Notes: a model not told the origin generated them from the sequence alone. 64,000 bases of DNA from Actinoallomurus purpureus (GCF_024055795.1 NZ_JAMXMY010000016.1:168790-232789); one strand, 5' to 3'. Positions 43,686-52,926 are shown, numbered from the stretch's first letter. Numbers and translations: made by a program.

Positions 43686-43784
43686 TGACCTGACGGCCTC
43701 TTGCGAACGCTGCGTCCCAAAACGGAGCGACCACCAGTGGTCATGCGCAACTCGGTCTCTCGGCCCGTTACCGCATCCGCCCCC

Positions 43785-43848
43785 CGTTGAGTTCGGGAGG
43801 ATCGCCCATTCCCGGTGCCATGTAACGGCAACTTTCCCGAACTCAACG
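43785..43848. repeat. long-range inverted repeat of 13 bp
   Basis: CGTTGAGTTCGGG (43785-43797) is repeated inverted as CCCGAACTCAACG (43836-43848), with 38 bases between. It lies 7 bases downstream of the methyltransferase stop at 43855. It could be that gene's terminator or a remnant of a small transposable element; no target duplication is obvious. Confidence 0.65.
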
Positions 43849-43854
43849 TTGGGT

Positions 43855-44505
43855 TCACGCCGGGGTGAGGGCCGGGTGAGGGCGGGGGCAGGGTTGGAAG
43901 CGGGCCAGGTAGGCGAAGGTCGGGCCGCGCCGTTCCTCCAGGTGGAGGCCTGCCGCGTCGGCGAGGCCGTGCAGCCGGCCGAACGGGATCCAATGGCGGT
44001 CGAAGAACTCCCCGACCACGAGACGGCCTGTCGGCGCCAGCACCCGGGCGGCCTCGTGGAGGACCCGGTCCGGTTCGGGGATCTCGCCGAGCGCGGTGAC
44101 GAGGTACACCGCGTCGAACGTGTCGTCCGCGAACGGCAGCGTACGGGCGTCCGACTCGGTCGCGGTGATGGTGTCGATGCCGCACTCCTTCGCGCGGCGG
44201 GTCACGTGGTCGAGCATCTCCGGCTGGATGTCCACGACGTCGAGCCGCCCGTCCGGGCCGAGCTGCGGTGCGACGTGCAGCGACTGCAGACCTGTGCCGG
44301 GACCGACCTCCAGGATGCGCTCGCCGGGCCGGGGCCGGAGCACCTCGTCGAGACGGCCGCAGGTGAGGTAGGGCAGCGGGATGTCGAGCAGGCCGCGCTG
44401 GGCGTACGGGTAGGGGGCCTTGTCGCCGAACCACCACGCGGCGGCCGCCGCGCCACCGGCGGCGGCCAGTCCCCAGCGGGTACGACGAGCGGTCAGTACG
44501 GTCAT
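43855..44505 (-). CDS. membrane-anchored class I SAM-dependent methyltransferase
   Basis: A 216-residue protein with a short hydrophobic N-terminal segment (about 11-26) then a methyltransferase domain. The SAM motif ILEVGPGTGLQSLHVA is clear, followed by VVDIQPEM and DAVYLVTALGEIP. UbiE-like layout; substrate unknown. GGAGG precedes the ATG. It follows the membrane-protein gene at 44545 by 39 bases, so both form one unit. Confidence 0.88.
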   Translation of the reverse strand: MTVLTARRTRWGLAAAGGAAAAAWWFGDKAPYPYAQRGLLDIPLPYLTCGRLDEVLRPRPGERILEVGPGTGLQSLHVAPQLGPDGRLDVVDIQPEMLDHVTRRAKECGIDTITATESDARTLPFADDTFDAVYLVTALGEIPEPDRVLHEAARVLAPTGRLVVGEFFDRHWIPFGRLHGLADAAGLHLEERRGPTFAYLARFQPCPRPHPALTPA

Positions 44506-44544
44506 GCTTCCTCCGGTGAGTCGTGATGGTGAGAAGCCGGGGCG

Positions 44545-45009
44545 TCAGGCGCTCCGGGGAAGGATCGCGCCGGGATCCCGGCGCGGGAACGTCCTGATGG
44601 CCAGGACGGCGCACGTGATCGCCAGGGGCAGCTCCGGGAAGACCGCCATCGCCACGGCCGTGGCCCGGTCGCCGCCCGGCGTTGCCGTGACCACGTCGAA
44701 CCAGGCGTCCACGACCGGCAGCGGTGCGGTCGCGGCAGCCGCCAGGCAGCCTCGAGGGTCACGCCGCCCGAGAAGCGCGCCCGTGGTGATCAGGCTGAGC
44801 GCCTCCAGACCGTCGAACCCCGCCCATGCGGTCGACCAGTGCGCGGCGACCGCCGTGGCCGGGAGCCCGAACGCGAGCACGAACAGCCACGGGACCAATC
44901 CCAGTCCGGCCCCGATCAGTACGAGCGCCGGCCAACGCGGCCTGTCCCGCCGCCGGTCCGGGCGGACCGGCACGGGAGGCGGGGAAAGCGAGGGAACAGG
45001 AGTGGTCAC
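44545..45009 (-). CDS. four-helix membrane protein
   Basis: A 154-residue protein. After a Pro-rich N terminus it has four hydrophobic segments (about 28-48, 62-80, 87-101 and 122-140) joined by short loops including RRDPRGCLAAAA. Function unknown. GTG 45007-45009 is preferred because AAGGAGAG lies ahead; the frame extends 20 codons further without a better site. It appears to head the unit with the methyltransferase. Confidence 0.72.
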   Translation of the reverse strand: MTTPVPSLSPPPVPVRPDRRRDRPRWPALVLIGAGLGLVPWLFVLAFGLPATAVAAHWSTAWAGFDGLEALSLITTGALLGRRDPRGCLAAAATAPLPVVDAWFDVVTATPGGDRATAVAMAVFPELPLAITCAVLAIRTFPRRDPGAILPRSA

Positions 45010-45367
45010 CGAGTCGCTCTCCTTGTAGGTGCCATGCTTTTTGCGTCGGCGCCAGGCCGCGGAGGCCATGTCCTCCGTGCCTCGAACGTAGAAGGGCCGT
45101 CAGGCATCCGGCGTCGTCCTGATCGCCGATCTTCGGCACGCCCGCGCGACCAAAGATGTGGTCACGCGCGGACGGCTCAGCCGGGCACGTGGAACAACTG
45201 CCGGGCTGTGAAAGGGCGGTACCAGGCGGATCGGCACCGGGGCGAAAGGGGCTGGAGGGGTCAGTACGCGGAACGGGCTACGGCACCGGCACTACCCTTC
45301 CGGGGACGCCCAAGTGGCGTTCCGGAGAAGGGTGCCCTTCTCCGGTGTCGATCACGAGCGGCAGGGC
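45010..45367. other. 358-bp intergenic region with one palindromic hairpin
   Basis: Between the start of the membrane-protein gene and the stop of the anti-sigma-like gene, both on the minus strand. It contains the perfect inverted repeat at 45322-45345 and presumably the membrane-protein promoter. No other gene or repeat is evident. Confidence 0.5.
45322..45345 (-). terminator. 11-bp perfect palindromic hairpin
   Basis: CCGGAGAAGGG and CCCTTCTCCGG flank a two-base centre, 22 bases past the stop at 45368. As RNA it would form a stem with a four-base loop and end the sigma/anti-sigma transcript. Confidence 0.7.
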
Positions 45368-46297
45368 CTACCTGGGCAACGTGTTGGTCCACTCGGCCGC
45401 GTCGACCTTCGACGTACCGCTCGCGTTGTGATCGGCGTCGCCGAAGGCGGAGTTGAGCAACCGCGAGGTCGCCGGATCGAGGACCATTCTCGACCAGCCA
45501 TCGTGGAAGGAGATCTGCAGGCCCACCCCGCCCTTCACCGGACCGAGGTTCTTGACCTCCGGGAGCTTGGCGAGTGCCCGGAAGGCGGCCGCGCGGACCG
45601 CAGGCGGAGCCGGCGTCATCTCGAGAAGACTGGATATCCCTCCGATGAGGACCTCGTCCACGGACATTCCTCCCTTGTCGACAGGCTTGCCGACAAGCCG
45701 CATCAAGTCGCTGTGCCGGGTGATGTAGGTCTTCAGCGCGGTCGGGTCGGCCGGTAGCCGCTGGATCTGCTCGAAGCTCAGCTTGGTCGTCCCCACGAAG
45801 AAACCGTTGTTCCAGGTTCCGCTGTGGGGGCCTCCGTTCTCCTTGACCGGGCTGGTCGGAGAACCCTCCCTGACCCAGGATCGACCGTCGCGCCGGGTCC
45901 ACGTCTCGATCACCGACGCTCCCGTGTCGGTGTCGCCCTTGGAGGTTTTGGTGTACACCGTCTTGACGTGCCAGTAGATGCCGGAGGCCGCGGGCGCCTT
46001 CTCCGCGGTGGTCGCGGCGGCGAGGAGGATCTGCCGGCCGGACAGCGGCGACTGCGCGGCCGTGGACGGTGGGCTGTTGGGGTGGGCGGTGGTCGTCGTT
46101 CCGGTCGAGGTGACGAGGATCGCGGTCGCCGCCGTCGCGGCGGTGAGGCCGAGGCCGCCGGCCAGCCAGCCGATCCTGCGCTTGCGGACCGGGCCGCCGC
46201 GCATCGTGTTCTGCAGCCGGTGCCGGCTCCGGTCGGCCGCCTCCTGGGACGGCTCCGGGCTCCCGAGCGCCGTCGCGAGCATCTTCAGTTCATCCAT
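45368..46297 (-). CDS. CU044_5270-type membrane protein, probable anti-sigma factor
   Basis: A 309-residue protein. The cytoplasmic N terminus (about 1-42) starts MDELKMLATALGSPEPS. One membrane helix (about 43-61) follows, then a Thr/Ser/Pro linker and an outer domain of about 230 residues (WHVKTVYTKTSKGDTDTGAS, LKTYITRHSDLMRLVGKP). The layout fits actinomycete CU044_5270-family proteins that accompany ECF sigma genes. ATG 46295-46297 overlaps the sigma stop by 8 bases. Sequestering the sigma factor at the membrane is inferred. Confidence 0.82.
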   Translation of the reverse strand: MDELKMLATALGSPEPSQEAADRSRHRLQNTMRGGPVRKRRIGWLAGGLGLTAATAATAILVTSTGTTTTAHPNSPPSTAAQSPLSGRQILLAAATTAEKAPAASGIYWHVKTVYTKTSKGDTDTGASVIETWTRRDGRSWVREGSPTSPVKENGGPHSGTWNNGFFVGTTKLSFEQIQRLPADPTALKTYITRHSDLMRLVGKPVDKGGMSVDEVLIGGISSLLEMTPAPPAVRAAAFRALAKLPEVKNLGPVKGGVGLQISFHDGWSRMVLDPATSRLLNSAFGDADHNASGTSKVDAAEWTNTLPR

Positions 46298-46847
46298 TGA
46301 TTGCCTCCTTGAGCTTCTTGCGGGCGCGGTTGAGCCGGGAGCCGACCGTGCCGGCGGAGATCCCGAGGGCCTGGGCCACCTCGTCGTAGCTGAACTGGCT
46401 GAGGGCGACGAGCAGGACGACGTCGCGCTCGCCCTGCGACAGCCGGGCCAGGGCCCTGACCAGCTGCGGCTGCAGGGCGGTGGCGGCCACCGAGGCGAGG
46501 ACGCGGTTCTCGTGGCTGTCGGCGGCCGGCTCGGCACCCGTGCGTGCCAGCGCCTTGTAGTGCCGTGCCTCTTTGCGCCGGTGGCGTGCCACGAGGTTCG
46601 TGGCGATGCCGAACAGCCAGGGCCGCAGGCCACCGCGCCGGGGATCGAACCGGTCGCGGTCGCGGAACGCCACGCAGAACGTCTCGGCGGCGATGTCCTC
46701 CGCCGTCTGCGCGTCGAGCCGCCCGGCCGCGTACAGGTAGATGTCGCGGAAGTACCGGTCGTGGACGGCGGTGAACCGGTCCGGATCCCGGCGGAACCCG
46801 TCGGCGAGCTCGGCGTCGCTCGCTTGCTCGCCCACGTCGGCGGTCAC
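46290..46847 (-). CDS. ECF sigma factor (second sigma/anti-sigma pair)
   Basis: A 185-residue group IV sigma-70 protein. Region 2 (about 15-85) includes FTAVHDRYFRDIYLYAAGRL and AEDIAAETFCVAFRDRDRF. Region 4 (about 125-180) includes LSQGERDVVLLVALSQFSYDEV and ALGISAGTVGSRLNRARKKL. GTG 46845-46847 with GGAGA ahead. Its anti-sigma-like gene is coupled to its 3' end. Divergent from pncA. Confidence 0.9.
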   Translation of the reverse strand: MTADVGEQASDAELADGFRRDPDRFTAVHDRYFRDIYLYAAGRLDAQTAEDIAAETFCVAFRDRDRFDPRRGGLRPWLFGIATNLVARHRRKEARHYKALARTGAEPAADSHENRVLASVAATALQPQLVRALARLSQGERDVVLLVALSQFSYDEVAQALGISAGTVGSRLNRARKKLKEAING

Positions 46848-47030
46848 GTCCGTGTCTCCGTCATGCGGTACCTCCTGGGTGAGGGGATGAAACGGTCACC
46901 CATGCTTCGCCGCACCCCGGAATCGTCTTCCCTACCGCTTCGGGGGATCGTGGAGGGACGTGGAGAAATCCTGGGCGTGACCGATGATGTTTCCGGGCCC
47001 GGCGGGGTAGCTTCCCTCTTGGAGGCATAC

Positions 47031-47609
47031 ATGAGCACGGCGCTGATCATCGTGGATGTGCAGAACGACTTCTGTGAGGGCGGATCGCTCCCCGTGAAGG
47101 GTGGAGCGGCCGTCGCCACGGCGATCTCGACGTACGTCGACGACAACCGCCGGGCGTACGCGCACGTCGTCGCGACCAGGGACTTCCACCTGGACCCGGG
47201 CGAGCACTTCTCCGACGATCCCGACTATGCCGGCACCTGGCCGCCGCACTGTGTGATCGGCACACCGGGCGCCGACTTCCACCCGAACCTCGACCTGGCG
47301 CCGATCGAGACGGTCTTCAGCAAGGGCGAGCGTAAGGCCGCCTACAGCGGGTTCGAGGGCGCCGCCGATGACGGCACGCCGCTGGGCGAGTGGCTGCGCA
47401 AGCGGGAGATCGACTCGGTGGACATCGTCGGCATCGCCACCGACCACTGCATACGCGCCACCGCCCTGGACGCCGTACGGTCCGGGCTCACCACCAGGGT
47501 GCTGCTGGGCATGACGGCCGGCGTGGCGGAGGAGACCGTCGAGCGGGCGCTGGGCGAGATGGGCGCCGCGGGCGTCGAGCTGTCCGGGCAGCCGGTCGTC
47601 CTGAAATGA
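47031..47609 (+). CDS. pncA: nicotinamidase
   Basis: A 192-residue cysteine hydrolase converting nicotinamide to nicotinate. The catalytic Asp9 lies in ALIIVDVQNDF, a Lys in FSKGERKAAYSGFEG and the Cys in GIATDHCIRATALDA. It feeds PncB, encoded 4.9 kb upstream. ATG 47031 follows GGAGG at optimal spacing. Pyrazinamide activation is a known side activity of the family. Confidence 0.94.
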   Translation: MSTALIIVDVQNDFCEGGSLPVKGGAAVATAISTYVDDNRRAYAHVVATRDFHLDPGEHFSDDPDYAGTWPPHCVIGTPGADFHPNLDLAPIETVFSKGERKAAYSGFEGAADDGTPLGEWLRKREIDSVDIVGIATDHCIRATALDAVRSGLTTRVLLGMTAGVAEETVERALGEMGAAGVELSGQPVVLK

Positions 47610-47662
47610 CGACGCGGGGGGCGTTCACCCGCGTGTCGTGATCGCTGGGTACGTTTCGAGGT

Positions 47663-48211
47663 ATGCGGAACCCGATACTGCTCGTCATGGGCGTCTCCGG
47701 CAGCGGCAAGACGACCATCGGCGCGATGCTGGCCGGCCGGCTCGGCTGGAGGTACGGCGAGGCGGACGACTTCCACCCGCTCGCGAACGTCGAGAAGATG
47801 CACGCCGGCCTTCCGCTGACGGATGAGGACCGCTGGCCGTGGCTGCGGGCCCTCGGTGCGTGGATGGGCGAGCAGACCGATCCGGCGGTGGTGACCTGCT
47901 CGGCGCTGAAGCGCAAGTACCGGGACCTGCTCCGCGAGGACCGCCCGGACCTCCGGCTGATCTACCTCGACGGCAGCAAGGAGCTGATCTCCGCCCGCCT
48001 CACCGCGCGGCACGGGCACTTCTTCCCCAAGCAGCTCCTGGAAAGCCAGTTCGCCGATCTCGAACCGCCTCAGGAGGGCGAGGACGCGCTGGTCGTCTCG
48101 ATCGACCAGCCGTTGGAGAAGATCGTCCAGGAGATTTACGAACGTCTCGGCCTGCCGGCGGACGCGGCCCCGAGTCCCGGTGAGACCGATTCGGGGCGGG
48201 GCCGGTCCTGA
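47663..48211 (+). CDS. gntK: gluconokinase
   Basis: A 182-residue kinase phosphorylating D-gluconate to 6-phosphogluconate. The P-loop is MGVSGSGKTTIG, with the substrate segment ADDFHPLANVEKMHAGLPLTDEDRWPWL and CSALKRKYRDLLR downstream. ATG 47663 begins MRNPILLVMG. It is convergent with the helicase gene, only 18 bases apart. Confidence 0.93.
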   Translation: MRNPILLVMGVSGSGKTTIGAMLAGRLGWRYGEADDFHPLANVEKMHAGLPLTDEDRWPWLRALGAWMGEQTDPAVVTCSALKRKYRDLLREDRPDLRLIYLDGSKELISARLTARHGHFFPKQLLESQFADLEPPQEGEDALVVSIDQPLEKIVQEIYERLGLPADAAPSPGETDSGRGRS

Positions 48212-48229
48212 TCCGCGGGGCGGGACAGG

Positions 48230-50002
48230 TCAGTCGCGGACGCGGGGCATCGGGCGGGTGGCCCACTCACGGAGCTTGGCGATGCGATTGCGGACGTCCT
48301 CGCTGCTGGCCTGCGCGCTGGGCGGCCCGCCGCAGACCTTGCGCAGCTCGGCGTGGATCACCCCGTGCGGCTGGCCCGTGCGGTGGTGCCACGCGCCGAC
48401 GAGGTTGTTGAGCTCCTTGCGCAGCGTGTGAAGGTCCTCGGCCGCGGTGTGGTCCTCCGGGGTCGCCCCGCCGCTCTGGCCCTTGGTCCTGCGCTGCGCG
48501 GCCAGGTGCTCGGCCTGCCGCTGCTTCAGCAGCTTCGCGACCTGCTCCGGCTCCAGGAGGCCGGGGATGCCGAGGAAGTCCTCCTCCTCCGCCGATCCGG
48601 GCGCCGCGGACATGCCGAACTCGCCGCCGTCGAACACCACCCGGTCGAACGTCGCGGACGCCTCGACCGTCTCGAAGGGGATCTCCTCGCCGACGTCGGG
48701 GTTGTCGCGCTGCCGGTTCGCCTCGGCGAGCAGGTCGTCGTCGAGGCCGTCCTCGCGGACGGGCCGGTCGAGGACGTGGTCGCGCTCGGTCTCCATCTCG
48801 GCCGCGTGCCCCATCAGTGTCGGCACGGACGGCAGGAACACCGACGCCGTCTCACCGCGCTTGCGGTTCCGGACGAAACGGCCGATCGCCTGGGCGAAGA
48901 ACAGGGGTGTCGAGGTGGACGTCGCGTAGACGCCGACGCAGAGGCGCGGGATGTCGACGCCCTCGGACACCATCCGCACCGCGACCATCCAGCGGTCCTC
49001 CGACGCGCCGAACTGCTTGATCTTCTTGCTCGCCGTGGGGTCGTCGGACAGCACGACGGTCGCCTTGGTGTTGGTGGTCTCCCGGATCATCTTCGCGTAC
49101 GCCCGCGCCGCCTCGTGGTCCGAGGCGATCACCAGACCGCCCGCGTCGGGGACGCCCCGGCGCACCTCGGTGAGCCGCCGGTCGGCGGCGGTGATCACCT
49201 GCTTGATCCAGTCGCCCTTCGGGTCGAGGGCGGCCCGCCACGCCTGGGAGGTCTGGTCCTGGGTGAGCGGGTCGCTCAGGCTGGCGGTGATCTCGTCACC
49301 GGCGCGCGTGCGCCAGCGCATCTCCCCGGCGTACGCCAGGAAGATCACCGGGCGGACGACCCCGTCGGCGAGCGCCGGGCCGTAGCCGTAGATGTAGTCG
49401 GCGCGGCTGCGGCGGATGCCGTCGCGCCCCTCCTCGTACGTCACGAACGGGATCGGATTGATGTCGGTGCGGAACGGGGTGCCGCTGAGCGACAGCCGCC
49501 GGGCCGCCGGCTCGAACGCCTCGCGGATCGCGTCGCCCCAGGACCGGCCGTCGCCGGCGTGGTGGACCTCGTCGAGGATCACCAGCGTCTTCTGCGTCTC
49601 GGTGCGGTTGCGGTGCAGCGCGGGATGCGCGGCGACCTGGGCATACGTCACCGCGACGCCCACGAAGTCCTTGGCCGTACGGCCCTGGGAGTTCTTGAAC
49701 TCCGGGTCGATCTTGATGCCGACGCGGGCCGCGGAGTCGGCCCACTGTCGCTTCAGGTGCTCGGTCGGGCAGACGACGGTGATGCGCGCGATGGCCTTGC
49801 GGTTCAACAGCTCGGCCGCGAGCCGGAGTGCGAACGTCGTCTTACCGGCGCCGGGGGTCGCGACCGCCAGGAAGTCGCGCGGGCCGGTGCGGAAGTATTC
49901 CTCCAGGGCCTGCTGCTGCCAGGCACGCAGCGCTGTCGCGGTGCCCCAGGGTGCCCGATCGGGCAGCGCGGGTGGGGTGTCTGATGCGGCGAACGTGCTC
50001 AC
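48230..50002 (-). CDS. DEAH-type superfamily 2 helicase
   Basis: A 590-residue ATP-dependent nucleic acid helicase or translocase. Motif I VATPGAGKTTFALRLA, motif II LDEVHHAG (DEVH), motif III LSGTPFR, motif V VSEGVDIPRL and motif VI QAIGRFVRNRK are in order. An acidic central insert and a C-terminal extension without known domain follow (about 420-590). The role, repair or RNA handling, cannot be decided. GTG start at 50000-50002. Confidence 0.9.
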   Translation of the reverse strand: MSTFAASDTPPALPDRAPWGTATALRAWQQQALEEYFRTGPRDFLAVATPGAGKTTFALRLAAELLNRKAIARITVVCPTEHLKRQWADSAARVGIKIDPEFKNSQGRTAKDFVGVAVTYAQVAAHPALHRNRTETQKTLVILDEVHHAGDGRSWGDAIREAFEPAARRLSLSGTPFRTDINPIPFVTYEEGRDGIRRSRADYIYGYGPALADGVVRPVIFLAYAGEMRWRTRAGDEITASLSDPLTQDQTSQAWRAALDPKGDWIKQVITAADRRLTEVRRGVPDAGGLVIASDHEAARAYAKMIRETTNTKATVVLSDDPTASKKIKQFGASEDRWMVAVRMVSEGVDIPRLCVGVYATSTSTPLFFAQAIGRFVRNRKRGETASVFLPSVPTLMGHAAEMETERDHVLDRPVREDGLDDDLLAEANRQRDNPDVGEEIPFETVEASATFDRVVFDGGEFGMSAAPGSAEEEDFLGIPGLLEPEQVAKLLKQRQAEHLAAQRRTKGQSGGATPEDHTAAEDLHTLRKELNNLVGAWHHRTGQPHGVIHAELRKVCGGPPSAQASSEDVRNRIAKLREWATRPMPRVRD

Positions 50003-50136
50003 GGTGAAAGAAGGCTACCTTGACCGACCGACAGGACGGGCCCGCCCTCCCGAGGTGTCCGAGACGTTTGAAGCCCCTGTTACCGACGTCACCTCCGGTC
50101 CAGCGGTGTGTCCCGCCTGGTGCGCCGCCCGGCACG

Positions 50137-51147
50137 TCACCGGTATCGCGCCTGGCCGGCGGCCGGCACGGCGCCGATCCGGTAGGCGGCCCACATCGTC
50201 CGGATCCGCAGGCCCTGGCCTGGAGTGAACTCCCGCATGCAGCTGTCGAAGCCGTAGTCCATGAAATTGTGCACCGGGTCGGCGCCGGGCGCCGGGCACG
50301 TGTCCTTGGCGGCCGGGCAGCCGATGGTGGGCAGCGCCTCGTACGGCGTGTCGTCGACGCCGTCGCCCGGCGGCTGGCAGCCGTTCTCGAACGTGTGGAA
50401 GAGCCCCAGCCAGTGCCCGATCTCGTGCACCGCGGTGAGCCCGCGGTCGAAGTGCGGGAACGGGCCGCCGGGGAGGCTCCGGTAGTCGACCACGACCCCG
50501 CCGAGGCCCGGGCGGTCACGCGCCCACTGCGGGAACGTCGAGAAGCCGAGCATCTCGGAGCCCACCGCGGCCGTGTACAGGTTGAGCGTGCCGAACCCGC
50601 CCCGGGCGAGCGCCGACTCGATCGGCACGCGATGGTCGTGCGGCCGCTCGAACCACTGCGCGTTGGTCGTCACGTCCACGCCGTCGAGGCGGAAGGACAC
50701 CCCCGTGTCGGCGCCCGCCGAACTCTTCGACGCGGACCGCGCCGCGCCTCCGGCACCCGCGAGCCGCCCGCCGTACGAGGCGTTGAGGACGGCCACCTGC
50801 TGGTCCACGGCGGAACGGGAGAGCCGGCCGTACCGGCCGTCGGTGAGGACGTGGAATCGCAGCGGGATCACGACCCGTGCGGGGACGCGATGTGCGGCGG
50901 CCAGGGCGCGCTCGTCTGCGACGCCGTACCGCGCGCGGAGCGCGTCGGTGAAGTCGCGCAGCATCGCCCGCGCCTGCTCCGGGGTGAGGGCGTCGCCGTC
51001 GGCGGGTCGCGTGGACCGGGCCGCCGACGTGCGGCGCGCGCAGGCCGCCGCCGTCCCGTGCACCGGCTGGACGCGCGCGCTCCCGGGCACGGCGGCACAC
51101 GACGCGATGATGACTCCGAAGAGCCCGGTCAGACCTCTCCGTCTCAT
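50137..51147 (-). CDS. secreted M43 family zinc metalloprotease
   Basis: A 336-residue exported protease. Signal peptide about 1-24. The zinc motif HEIGHWLGLFHTF supplies two His and the catalytic Glu plus a third His, and the Met-turn appears as HNFMDYGFDSC. Cysteines around QPPGDGVDDTP and IGCPAAKDTCP fit the pappalysin/ulilysin group. It likely digests peptides outside the cell. A single gene, with the helicase gene 134 bp downstream. Confidence 0.9.
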   Translation of the reverse strand: MRRRGLTGLFGVIIASCAAVPGSARVQPVHGTAAACARRTSAARSTRPADGDALTPEQARAMLRDFTDALRARYGVADERALAAAHRVPARVVIPLRFHVLTDGRYGRLSRSAVDQQVAVLNASYGGRLAGAGGAARSASKSSAGADTGVSFRLDGVDVTTNAQWFERPHDHRVPIESALARGGFGTLNLYTAAVGSEMLGFSTFPQWARDRPGLGGVVVDYRSLPGGPFPHFDRGLTAVHEIGHWLGLFHTFENGCQPPGDGVDDTPYEALPTIGCPAAKDTCPAPGADPVHNFMDYGFDSCMREFTPGQGLRIRTMWAAYRIGAVPAAGQARYR

Positions 51148-51230
51148 GGCGATCCCCCCGAGACGGAGAGGCTAGCTTTCACGCCGTCAGGCGTGACCCG
51201 ACGCGCGGGCCCTTCACGCCGATTTGACGA

Positions 51231-51476
51231 TCATTCCTGGCCGTCGCCGCGGGACATCGACTCGTAGATCTCCTTGCACTCCGGGCACACCGGATACTTC
51301 TTCGGATCGCGGTTGGGCACCCACACCTTGCCGCAGAGCGCGATCACGGGAGTGCCGCTGACGGCACTCTCCATGATCTTGTCCTTCTGCACGTAGTGCG
51401 CGAACCGCTCGTGATCACCGTCGCCATGGGAGAGATCAGGCCTGGTGTCGCTCTCAGGAAGGATCTTCGTACTCAC
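51231..51476 (-). CDS. DUF3039 domain protein
   Basis: An 81-residue actinobacterial protein. The core HERFAHYVQKDKIMESAVSG, IALCGKVWVP and CPECKEIYE contains three cysteines of a zinc-ribbon-like site. No function is known. It lies 4 bases after the YqgE gene and is coupled to it. Confidence 0.9.
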   Translation of the reverse strand: MSTKILPESDTRPDLSHGDGDHERFAHYVQKDKIMESAVSGTPVIALCGKVWVPNRDPKKYPVCPECKEIYESMSRGDGQE

Positions 51477-51480
51477 GTGC

Positions 51481-52056
51481 TCAGTTTAGTGACGGATCCT
51501 CGGGAAACGTCGCGACGAACGCGAGTTCCCCGCCCTGGCGGCGAAGAACGGCGGGCCACAGGCCGTCCGGATCCTCGGCGAAGACATCTCCGGACTCCGC
51601 CGGAAGGACGTACCACGCGCCATCGTCGACCTCCGACCGAAGCTGGCCGGTCCCCCAGCCGGCGTATCCGGCGAAGACCCGGAACCGCGCCACCTCCGGT
51701 GCGAGGATCTCCGGCGGGACGTCCAGGTCGACGAGGCCGACTCTGGCCACCGCCGGGCTGCCGTTCAGCGCCCGCCAGCCGAGCGGCTCGTCGGTGCCCG
51801 GCACGTGCGCCAGGGCGAGCGCGCTGTCGAGCGCCACCGGCCCTCCCTGGAACACCACCGAGGGACCGGTCACCAGCTCCGACCAGGGCGGTAGTACCTG
51901 ATCGACCGGAACCTCGGTGGGCCGGTTGAGCACGACACCGAGCGTGCCGCCCTCCGGCTCGTGCTCCACGATCAGGACCACGCTGCGCCGGAAGTTCGGG
52001 TCGGCCAGCTGTGGCGTCGCTACGAGCAGCCGGCCGGTGGAAATGCCGTCGTCCAT
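51481..52056 (-). CDS. YqgE/AlgH family protein
   Basis: A 191-residue member of the YqgE/AlgH (DUF179) family. Signatures: GRLLVATPQLADPNFRRSVVLIVEHEPEGGTLGVVLNRP at the start (about 8-46), and GYAGWGTGQLRSE later. The fold is known but the biochemical role is not. It is the first gene of a two-gene unit with DUF3039 and is divergent from the LPHTG protein gene. Confidence 0.9.
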   Translation of the reverse strand: MDDGISTGRLLVATPQLADPNFRRSVVLIVEHEPEGGTLGVVLNRPTEVPVDQVLPPWSELVTGPSVVFQGGPVALDSALALAHVPGTDEPLGWRALNGSPAVARVGLVDLDVPPEILAPEVARFRVFAGYAGWGTGQLRSEVDDGAWYVLPAESGDVFAEDPDGLWPAVLRRQGGELAFVATFPEDPSLN

Positions 52057-52181
52057 GCCTTCATCATGCTTTGCTCAGGGGTGGAGGGAACACAGGACGG
52101 TCGGGTCCGTCGGTTACGTACGCGAGGAGCGTGGGTAATCGGCAGAATACCGGCGTAGATCATCACCCCCCGGAGGATGCG

Positions 52182-52838
52182 ATGCCGCTGTCGAGGGTCG
52201 CGATCGCGGCCGTGTTCTTCATCGTCGGGGCGTTGATCGTCTTCCCGATGCTCACCGACTCCTCGTCGCCCTCCCGGGCGGCCAGCAGCACCCCCAGCGC
52301 CAGCGTCTCCGCGACCGTCAGCCCGAGCCCGACGAAGAGCTCCCACCGGCCGACGCACAAGGCGTCCCCCACGCACACCTCGACGCGGCACTCGACCACG
52401 GAGTCGATGCCCACCGCCGGCACGTCCTCGCCGCTCAAAGTCCAGATCAGCAAGGTCCGGTGCCCCGGCCGGACGGTCCAGGTGGCGGTCGTCAACACCA
52501 GCGCGCAGGCCGAGGACTACGCCATCCTGACCGACGGGTCGATCTCGGTGGCGGACCGCATCCCGGCGGGGGCGACCCGCAGGTCGACCGTCAACGTCAA
52601 AGAGGACCGCACCACGACCGTCGCCGTGACCTGGCGCAACCTGCCGGTGCAGAGCGCCGACCGCCACGCGAACTGCGTGCGCAAGACGCCGAACCAGACA
52701 CTGCCCCACACCGGCCCCGACAGCGGAATGATCGTCGCGCGGGTCGCGACCGGCATCGCCGCCATGCTCACCGGCATCGTCATCTTCTGGTACGGCCGTC
52801 AGTGGCCGCGCCGCCGCGGCAAGATGTTCGACCAGTAG
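52182..52838 (+). CDS. LPHTG-motif cell-surface protein
   Basis: A 218-residue exported protein. An N-terminal hydrophobic signal (about 5-24) is followed by a Ser/Thr/Pro/His-rich stalk (about 27-85) and a beta domain (about 88-165) with VQISKVRCPGRTVQVAV. The C terminus is a sortase substrate tail: LPHTG (about 175-179), a hydrophobic stretch VARVATGIAAMLTGIVIFW and a basic end RRRGK. ATG 52182 follows GGAGG. No sortase gene is in the window. Function unknown. Confidence 0.82.
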   Translation: MPLSRVAIAAVFFIVGALIVFPMLTDSSSPSRAASSTPSASVSATVSPSPTKSSHRPTHKASPTHTSTRHSTTESMPTAGTSSPLKVQISKVRCPGRTVQVAVVNTSAQAEDYAILTDGSISVADRIPAGATRRSTVNVKEDRTTTVAVTWRNLPVQSADRHANCVRKTPNQTLPHTGPDSGMIVARVATGIAAMLTGIVIFWYGRQWPRRRGKMFDQ

Positions 52839-52875
52839 ACGGCGCCCGCTCAGGATCCGACCGCGTTGGAGCACC

Positions 52876-52920
52876 GCGCGGAATGGGCGCCGGACGCGAG
52901 CCCGGCGGTCCATTCCGCGC
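52876..52920. terminator. two-tier hairpin between convergent genes
   Basis: The 11-bp stem GCGCGGAATGG/CCATTCCGCGC encloses a shorter GC stem. It lies between the stops of the LPHTG gene (52838) and the malic enzyme gene (52927). Confidence 0.78.
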
Positions 52921-52926
52921 AGGCTC

